From Mesaphorura yosii (lineage: Eukaryota; Arthropoda; Collembola; Poduromorpha; Tullbergiidae): a stretch of 64,000 nucleotides of DNA. The translations under genes were made by a program, and so were the position numbers. Under the pieces are notes generated by a model. The model did not search any database. It saw only the letters and a list, made by a program, of their open reading frames with translations, and was not told the DNA's origin. The stretch is from contig WIXG01000009.1 of assembly GCA_009869945.1 (NCBI GenBank), positions 537,553 to 601,552 of the forward strand, given 5' to 3'. Position 1 is the first letter of the stretch. Every line of letters begins with the position of its first letter. Of the stretch, positions 57,601 through 64,000 are shown piece after piece.

Positions 57601-58016
57601 TGCAGGAGATGCTGCTCTTTGACCCTGTCACGATCGCGAAGCTGGCTCAATTTAAATTAACTCATAGCACTTACGCGGCTCTGTCCAAGCTTGCAAAAGA
57701 GATTGCGACGTGCGTAGAAGTTTATTTATACCACGGCGTGCTCGGTCTAAACGAAAGGCAGAGCCAGCGCCTAGCCCAGAAGGCAACCAGCAAGGAACAA
57801 ATCGAACAAAATCTGCAATTTGTACTCGAACACCAAACTCTGGTCGCATTTGGGCTGTTAATTTATAGCAAATGCGGTAAAATGTTAGCCAATCATTTAG
57901 ACAAGCCTGATTCCATGTACAGCACGAAAACTATAAATACTGATGCGATAAGAAATGTTGTAAAAGAGAAAATTCACCAGTTTCTGGAAGTGTGGTCATT
58001 CGAAGATGAAGAATGA
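54615..58016 (+). CDS. GTPase-MACPF-Hint multidomain protein
   Basis: Exons 54615-54845, 54918-55046, 55120-56623 and 56701-58016 sum to 1060 codons (1059 aa). Domains: AIG1/septin-like GTPase with YILLLGQTGAGKSSS (P-loop, 68-75), VIDTPGLGDTRG (G3, about 121-132) and IIIVLTHYMNGKK; a linker region (about 240-400); a MACPF-like domain with LVGQGYDVLKDHP (about 419), AGYNVM and RYGTHVVTSAFGGGSIE (about 563-579); and a Hint domain (about 738-906). The Hint starts SSCLRAGTLILMGDGSSKPV, has GDIVLDV, the block-B TEVH (806-809) and the closing FLEVHSSTGTYFANNFLC followed by RHE. A helical C-terminal part of about 150 residues follows. There is no signal peptide. Cys1 and TxxH suggest active self-processing; the terminal Asn of inteins is absent. 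AATAAA is at about 58088. Confidence 0.85.
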
Positions 58017-58439
58017 TGCATGCTCCATTACAAAAGTAAAGACTTGTGATATTATTTGCGGGAAATATAATTAAACGATGTTGTGTAAATAAATCATCAT
58101 AACTTTAGACAATCGATCACTGGAGTACCTGATCGCACAGGGAATCCATGGGAATCATCTGCTAGTTTGATTGTTTGAAGAGAGCTTTCAAAGAGCAATT
58201 CGAATGGCCGAACTGTCCTCATTTCATGTCACTCCTTGTCGGCTCTGAGCTCATTTCCTATCATATAAGATTGTGGAATTTGTCTTCCAGCATCCGGTTC
58301 ATCTTGCTGCCACTTCATAAAATTCCATGCTATTGCTATTTAACTTCACATTACTTTTAAATTAGCCATTACAGTGACTAATCTGGTTCTTGAGTATCTG
58401 TAGAAGTATAAGAAGCCTGCCCGCGCCACACAGAACACA
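58017..58439. other. Short intergenic region before the CIMIP2-like gene
   Basis: It contains the poly(A) signal of the GTPase-MACPF-Hint gene at about 58088 and presumably the CIMIP2-like promoter. No gene was seen. Confidence 0.5.
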
Positions 58440-60365
58440 ATGAATTGCTGCCCTTTGACACTACCGTCGTGCAATGCCACTCAGTCTGGATTCACATTGG
58501 GGACTCCTGAACCACATTACATTCCGGGGTATCTTGGTTACGTTCCACAAGCGAAGGTAAGCCTCGAATTCCAACTACGAAGTTGGTCCAAGCAAAGTTT
58601 CAGTGACCACGTCCATGGCACGGCCTTGGCTTTGAATTTGGTTCTTCCAGTATCGTCCCGGCCACACTTTTGGAGTGACTTCTCATCGAATTTTGATCGA
58701 TCCATGCATTCACATGAGTCCTCGCTCCATGCTGACGAACGTTCACCCGGACTACTGTGCGGTAAGGCCCCTGGTCTAATCCTAAATCTCAAACAGAGCA
58801 AAATGCTAAGAAATTCTGAAATTCTGGATTTTACTTTGCTGCAGGATGATTTTGGTCGTCCCGGACTGGGCCCATATCCATTCTTGCAGTCACAAATGAC
58901 ACTTGCTAACAGCAGAATCAACAGCTTCGGTCGCCAGCAGTATCAGCCCAACATGACTCCAGGTAAGACCGAAATATTAAACTCTCCTTTGCAATTAAGC
59001 TCTGAAAGTATTGTCCTTCTAATGCCGTCGGTTGTTTGTATGCAGGATACACTGGTAATTCTCAAAACTCATACAGGAGAGAATGAGAATATTCTTTCTT
59101 AGTTCTCACTTCCGGACTCCAACTTAACTCCGTGCTGTATCCGCAGGTTACGTTCCATGCTTCCAAACTATTCTGGGGCACACGTATTCACCCGCATGCA
59201 ATCAGGCACTGGCACGCTTTGAGCAAGATCAATGGCGTGACAGACTGTTCAAGAAGGACCTCCAAGCTTTGGATGGCTGGCGCTTCTGTTACAAGTCCAA
59301 GCCGTGGGAGTCACCTGAAGTCATCCGCCCTGCTGTGTTCGACCTTCAGGAGTTTGTCAACCCGTCCTGTCAACAAAACGATCTCATGCCCATCCGTGGT
59401 AGTGGCTGCTGTGCCAGGTACTCAAGCAATTCGACGCCTGCGCCGATGCCGATGCTCGTCAGCAGCGGTGGTGGAGGCTGTGCCAGTTGTTCAGGTCATT
59501 AGAGTGCGTAGCTCTGTTATTATTATTATCACGGTTGGTAGGACGAAAGCTCCTAATGGTGGCCGTGGTTATTTTAATTTGAGAACCTCAAAATTGATAC
59601 TCGTTTATTGTGCAAGCAAGACTTGACGTAATATAGCCATGTCGTGTAAACCCAAACCGTCCGTCCGAGAAAATCAGAGCCTTTGCTACTTTCATTTAAT
59701 TTCATGTTCAGTTTATTCAGTTGATTTTCTTCTTTATTCACATTCACGCCTTGCCTTTATTAAGATATTCTGCGGTGAAATTTCGATCGTAACATTTATT
59801 TTCGTAACTTGTGCAGGTAGCAGCAAAAACAGGGCGAGCACAGCGTCGTCTTGCGGATCATCTGCTCCTTTCCGTATTTTGTCATCGAGTCATCTAAACT
59901 GTGAGTACGCTGGACGTCGGGCATGGGGAGTTGCCACTGAGCAGATTCTAAACAAGGATTGTGGTGTCAATGCCTTCAAGCCTGTGAATAAATATGCATT
60001 TGTCAAGTAAGTTGCTTGGAGCCCGGTTGAATCTCTTGGGTCGAATGGTATTTTTACGGTAATTTCTAATTTTACGCTTGCTAAATTCGTTGCAGGCCAG
60101 TTCAGCGAGTCCAGCAACTGTACAAAGACTGTGAAGGGTAAGTGTGATAATTTTATCTGCAAAACTAATGCACGTACAGCCCAAATGTGATGTGGTATTC
60201 CTTTTCTTCGCGTGCTGCCTTAGAATGCTCCCGAATTACAATGGCCACGTTCCTGGTGAACAGTTTCGAATTGGAAGAACGTACGGAAATGCAACTCGGA
60301 ATGCTCGGCGTGCTCTGGAACAACCAAGTCATGCTCCACTGTGTTTTCCTCTCCCGCGTGATTGA
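58440..60365 (+). CDS. CIMIP2/FAM166-type ciliary microtubule inner protein
   Basis: CIMIP2 proteins bind inside axonemal doublet microtubules. Exons 58440-58556, 58651-58761, 58845-58962, 59046-59054, 59147-59494, 59817-60006, 60096-60137 and 60224-60365 are in phase throughout and give 358 aa. Three copies of the family motif are present: HYIPGYLGYVPQ followed by RPGHTFG, PGYTGYVP followed by GHTYS, and LPNYNGHVPG followed by RIGRTYG. The second motif is assembled only if the 9-nt exon 59046-59054 is used. The last motif at the C-terminus matches the position seen in FAM166B (CIMIP2B). A Cys/Gly/Ser-rich stretch (about 220-240) is unusual. The exon 5 donor (TCAG followed by GTCATT) is weak; without splicing the protein would end at 59502. 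Confidence 0.85.
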
Positions 60366-60939
60366 AGAATTGAAGATTCGCACCAGGTCCAGATCCACTT
60401 CACTCAAGAATCAGAACATCAAAATTCCAATTTCAAAATTGTAAAGACCAAATTCAAAATTAAGCGAAATTCCTAAAGCGTAGTGGTTCGAAATTGTTAG
60501 CCCAAACTGTGAGGAATAAATCAATTTTCAAGACTGTAAACTGCATTTTTCCATTCTTAATTTATTTTCCAGCCTGTAAGAAAGAATTTTCCAGGCGCAT
60601 TGTCCAGAACTCTTTCACAATTCTTGTGAGAGACTGTTTCTATTTTAAGCAACAAAGTTTCGGCCAAATCGTGAACAGCATTCATTCACTGTGATAACTC
60701 CTTTCACAATGCATGGCATATTTTAGAAGCTCGTCACTGTTTGTCATTAACACTTAACTAAAAATCTTTTGGTATTTTGCGTGAGTGACTAGAATATCAT
60801 GACACATTAATGCGGAACGTATTGTATGCAAATAGCGCGCAAGCGCAAGCTATTAACTAGTGTAATAAATATACAACAACAATGCTTTGCTTGAAATTAC
60901 TGCAAAGTGACACTTGCTGCCATCTTGCTCGCGTCTTGA
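60366..60939. other. CIMIP2-like 3' UTR and convergent gap
   Basis: AT-rich DNA with AATAAA near 60515. No gene was seen. Confidence 0.5.
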
Positions 60940-61679
60940 TTAGAACAGCCCACCGCTGTCTTCACATTGACAGCTGTCGAAGGCGCCTCCAGAAACGGGC
61001 GACCAGGTGCTTGAGCTCGACGGGCGTCCGGACGCCCAGACGGACGACACCCGTCCGCTTGACCAGCTTCCTCCGCCCACATTGCAAAGTCCCTGTGAAT
61101 GGTAGCTCAGACTTCCTCGATGCAGTGTGGACACGAGCAGAGCGACGGTTCCGGCGCCGACCCCCAGACCGTCCTCAGATTTTTGATTTGCACCTGAGCT
61201 TGCGATTGGGTTTGTGACGTGTGTCGCTGTCACAAGCTCATGATTATGGCACGCTGGAGAACAATAAGAAGACTGCCTCGATGGTGGGCTCTTACAACTT
61301 GCACTCGCTGCAACTGCGCCCGAGTCTCCGTTCGCTTCTGCGTCTGCGCCGGAACCGCACCCCGTCTCCAAGTCTTCATTTGCGGGGAACTTTGAATACA
61401 CTTGGCTGCCATCGCCCCCGATCGTGGTAGAGGCTCGCCTGGCGATACTCGCGAATGACGGATCTCCGAGGCAGTCCAGCAACTGAAACGTGCAACAAAA
61501 TCAATCATAATCAATAATTAAGAGGACGTCGAGCCCGCACCGTCGCGTCGTGTGCGTGGAAGGAGCGACAAGCGAAACCGATTCAAATCAAAACTGTAAC
61601 TCGTAAGACTTACCATGTAGAGGCCGATGAGCGTCAGGCTCAGGAGAATGATAAGGATTATGATAAGATAGCAGTCCAT
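60940..61679 (-). CDS. Small single-pass membrane protein with low-complexity tail
   Basis: Exon 1 (61679-61614) encodes MDCYLIIILIILLSLTLIGL, then YM, a membrane segment directly at the N-terminus. A GTAAGT donor follows. Exon 2 starts after TTTCAG at 61482 and continues LLDCLGDPSFASIARRAS to a stop at 60940, 202 aa in total. The tail is rich in Gly, Ser and Ala, with scattered cysteines and a YSKFPANEDLE stretch that could hold sorting signals. The hydrophobic start with a short luminal side suggests a type III or reverse-signal-anchor protein, or an uncleaved signal peptide. The family was not recognised. The tail from about residue 120 looks less protein-like and could be changed by an unseen splice. 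Confidence 0.5.
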
Positions 61680-63013
61680 CCGAGGCTGTAGAAGAAGAGT
61701 GTGACATTCAGAAATCAGAAGAATAAGAATTTAACACCCGGCAGGCAGACAGGCAGACAAGAGAAACAATCCGAATCGGATGCAATGAGGGAGTGTTGCC
61801 AAAACTCGTAATGTGTAATGCGCAATTCGCAAGAACCCTTCCGAAGTCAAGTCAAGAAAGTAAACAGTGGCGTGCGTGCTTGCAAAAAAGTTGCAACCCC
61901 TTCTTCCCTTCCCTTCCCTTCCACGTCCGCTGTCACTGGTACTGGCCTGGCACGATGCATGCAGACTAGACCGACCCGAGTAATGGAATGACGAGACGAC
62001 TGCCTGTCCCTACCACTGCCAATCTATAAAAAGTAATAAGCATTAAGCGTACCGTAAGAGGCTAAGAGGGGAGTCCCCGGTTCCGTTTTGCCATGTATAT
62101 CTAATCGATAGGGTGAAGACTGCTAGGAAGCAGTGAAGTGAGTAGTAACTTACCAAATACGCAAAAATCTGCCACTCCCACGACTACAACTACGTTGACA
62201 CTGCGAAAAATACGAAACTGCGAATCGATAGCTCGGTAATAATGAAATGTGAAACCGCAGCGCAGGCAGGGTGAATTGTCATTTCTTCTGCTTTTACGTC
62301 GATGCGGTGATTAAAACCCACAATGCACTAGCAGGCAGCATCGGGTGAAGTAGCGAAATTCGTCAGTCATTAAGCGAGTCGTTTGGAGTTTTGTGGTTTT
62401 CCTTTCCAGTTCCTACTTAATTCTAATTCGTGTTCTTCATGTTCGTGCTAAGCGTGGCTCATGAAGTCAAGCGTCGACTCGCAATCTCGAGTCGAATCGA
62501 TGATCATCGTCATTTGATGAATTTTTCACAGGTTCCAGGAACAAGGGCCGATTTTAGCGGCAGCAGCATTCGTGTGTGTTTGGAGTCTGGAATTCTTGAC
62601 GTCACGTTGCAGGTTGCACGCGCATGAGACAATCTGTCGCTTGATTCCAGCTTGATTCCAGCATTTTAATCCTCTTCTCTGTAGATTTCTCACCCAAACC
62701 ATCGACGGCCATCGCCAAAACTCAAAGCTGCAATTAAAAGATGTGTAGCAAGTATAGCAATAGCCCATGAGTGTCAGCAGATACAGCGACTCGGTAATTT
62801 ACGGTATATGCGCACGCGAGAGAAGACTTGCATTTCTAACATACATCAAAACGCCTAGAAAAAGGTATTAGTACTCGGGGTTTTGAAATGGAGCATGAAA
62901 CTCAATTAAAACCAACTCAAATCACTAACACATTCTGAGCTTAATTCTCAACTTGAGTCAACTTTATTTGCTTACGTTTACGCGGATTTTGTTGTTATGC
63001 ATTAGTTAGCCAA
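61680..63013. other. Intergenic region upstream of the small membrane gene and downstream of the lipase
   Basis: No gene was supported. CTTCCCTTCCCTTCC is at about 61905-61922 and GCAGGCAGACAGGCAGAC at about 61742-61758. A 65-codon frame at 62430-62627 shows no motif. Confidence 0.5.
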
Positions 63014-64000
63014 CTACATTAGTACGGGCAACGGAGAAATTTGTACGGCCCCATTGACCGGATCTTCCATCAGGCAATTGAAGTACGAGACCCCGTAGTA
63101 CCAAAAGTGTTGTGTCAAATCGTACACAGGGGCCAGTGAATTACTACAGTCCGGGTCTTCAGTCAAGTCACTTCGACAGATCACCGTCTGATTCCCGTCC
63201 ACTTCATCGATCCAGTACTCCGTCCCAAAATGAGCATACCCCTGCAGTGGTGGGAATAAATGCGGGACGAGATCAGCATAGTGCACGATACGTGCACAGT
63301 CGAATCCGAACGAATTGGCCCACTGGGCAAAGGCCACGTCCCCTACGCGCGGTGGAGCGTAGAGAAATGCAGAAAATCGTGAGTCTTGCCCCTGAAATGC
63401 GGGTTCTGTACTCAGGAGTCTGAGGATCGTCAGAGTGGCCAGGGCGCTGCCCAGACTGTGACCACCAATCACAATTTTGTAGTCGGGGTGAGCCGCTGCA
63501 AGCGGGAGAAGGTTGGACCGGACTTGAGCGTAAATTGAATTTGCGTAGTACAGAAAGCCACTGTGCACTTTGACGTCTGGGTTCACTCCAGCCCAAGGCA
63601 CCAGCACAAGAAGGAGATCCACGTCGAAATTCTGTTCAGCATACGAACCCCTGAAGGTTACGATGATCTTCTTATCCTCATCGTTCACATTGATCATGCC
63701 TGCAACTTGAGTTAAAGAGTTGAACAGAGTTGAGTGAAAGCTCACACTTGGCCCGGTTGCGCGGCAGTAGTCGCATGTCCATGAGGTTAGAATGGGTGAG
63801 CCGTAGCAGTAGACTGCGCCGGAGAAGAACATGTAATACTGCGCATCTTCGAGTGTTGGCAGGCCGAGAGTGTTGTTGGTCGAGGGAGGATTCGAAGGGT
63901 TGAACAGGGCTGCGTTCGTGGCATTGACAAGGCCAAGTTGCTGGGCGACGGAGGCCAAGCGAGATTCGAGAGTTTGGATGAGTGGGGCGACGGCAGGTGG
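63014..64000 (-). CDS. Class 3 (fungal-type) lipase, 5' end outside the window
   Basis: The open frame continues beyond base 64000, so at least 328 residues are seen and the start, with any signal peptide, is missing. The alpha/beta-hydrolase nucleophile elbow GGHSLGSALATLTILRLL is at about 63446-63500, with KIIVTFRGSYAEQNFDVDLL (oxyanion-side TFRG motif) upstream and VHSGFLYYANSIY before it. A catalytic Asp candidate lies in HYADLVPHLFPP and the His in QGYAHFGTEYW, the usual order for this family. Several cysteines (TSWTCDYCR; ICRSDLTEDPDC) suggest disulfides and secretion. No intron is visible in nearly 1 kb, unlike its neighbours. Probably a digestive triacylglycerol or phospholipid hydrolase (inference). 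Confidence 0.9.
   Translation of the reverse strand, partial: PPAVAPLIQTLESRLASVAQQLGLVNATNAALFNPSNPPSTNNTLGLPTLEDAQYYMFFSGAVYCYGSPILTSWTCDYCRATGPSVSFHSTLFNSLTQVAGMINVNDEDKKIIVTFRGSYAEQNFDVDLLLVLVPWAGVNPDVKVHSGFLYYANSIYAQVRSNLLPLAAAHPDYKIVIGGHSLGSALATLTILRLLSTEPAFQGQDSRFSAFLYAPPRVGDVAFAQWANSFGFDCARIVHYADLVPHLFPPLQGYAHFGTEYWIDEVDGNQTVICRSDLTEDPDCSNSLAPVYDLTQHFWYYGVSYFNCLMEDPVNGAVQISPLPVLM

Overview
The window is nuclear DNA of an animal. Genes are split by short GT-AG introns (mostly 55-100 nt), 3' ends carry AATAAA signals, and the gene set is typically metazoan: RIM, SIK, CDK9, CDC26, snurportin, MPP10 and a CIMIP2-type ciliary protein. An arthropod fits best (compact genes, a GPI-type protein that resembles insect 'unzipped', a fungal-type class 3 lipase). 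A springtail or other non-insect pancrustacean is a guess. All gene models were assembled by hand from reading frames, splice signals and phase; no alignment or transcript was available.

Layout. 1-2.0 kb: the 3' end of a RIM active-zone gene (C2B domain, + strand). 3.9-8.3 kb: a salt-inducible kinase (SIK, +). 9.6-10.1 kb: CDC26/APC12 (+), tail to tail with mitochondrial enoyl reductase MECR (10.2-11.8 kb, -). Directly upstream of MECR is the end of a small unrecognised gene (11.8-12.2 kb, -). 12.4-14.0 kb: RPB5/POLR2E (+), with a tandemly duplicated exon that looks like a pair of mutually exclusive exons. 14.3-15.6 kb: CDK9 (-). 16.2-17.2 kb: a protein with an RIIa/Dpy-30-like N-terminus (+). 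19.0-24.9 kb: a secreted, probably GPI-anchored, unzipped-like protein (+). 26.1-27.2 kb: NMNAT (-). 27.2-43.7 kb is gene-poor and holds the first of two paralogous four-transmembrane proteins (34.9-37.6 kb); the second is at 43.7-44.6 kb. 45.1-47.7 kb: MPP10 (-), head to head with snurportin-1 (48.3-49.7 kb, +). 50.2-50.9 kb: D-aminoacyl-tRNA deacylase DTD1 (+). 51.0-58.0 kb: a head-to-head pair of large multidomain genes, GTPase-MACPF (-) and GTPase-MACPF-Hint (+). 58.4-60.4 kb: a CIMIP2/FAM166-type ciliary microtubule inner protein with a 9-nt micro-exon (+). 60.9-61.7 kb: a small single-pass membrane protein (-). 63.0 kb to the edge: a class 3 lipase (-, 5' end outside the window).

Most genes are unrelated housekeeping or neuronal/ciliary genes. 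Two loci stand out. First, the paired GTPase-MACPF genes: both join an AIG1/septin-like P-loop GTPase to a membrane-attack-complex/perforin-like domain without a visible signal peptide, and one also carries a hedgehog/intein (Hint) autoprocessing module with its Cys1 and TxxH motif intact. This suggests a cytosolic pore-former controlled by nucleotide and by self-processing. Second, RPB5: exon 6 exists in two 79-nt copies, and both double inclusion and double skipping create an immediate stop codon, so only one copy at a time can give a full-length polymerase subunit.
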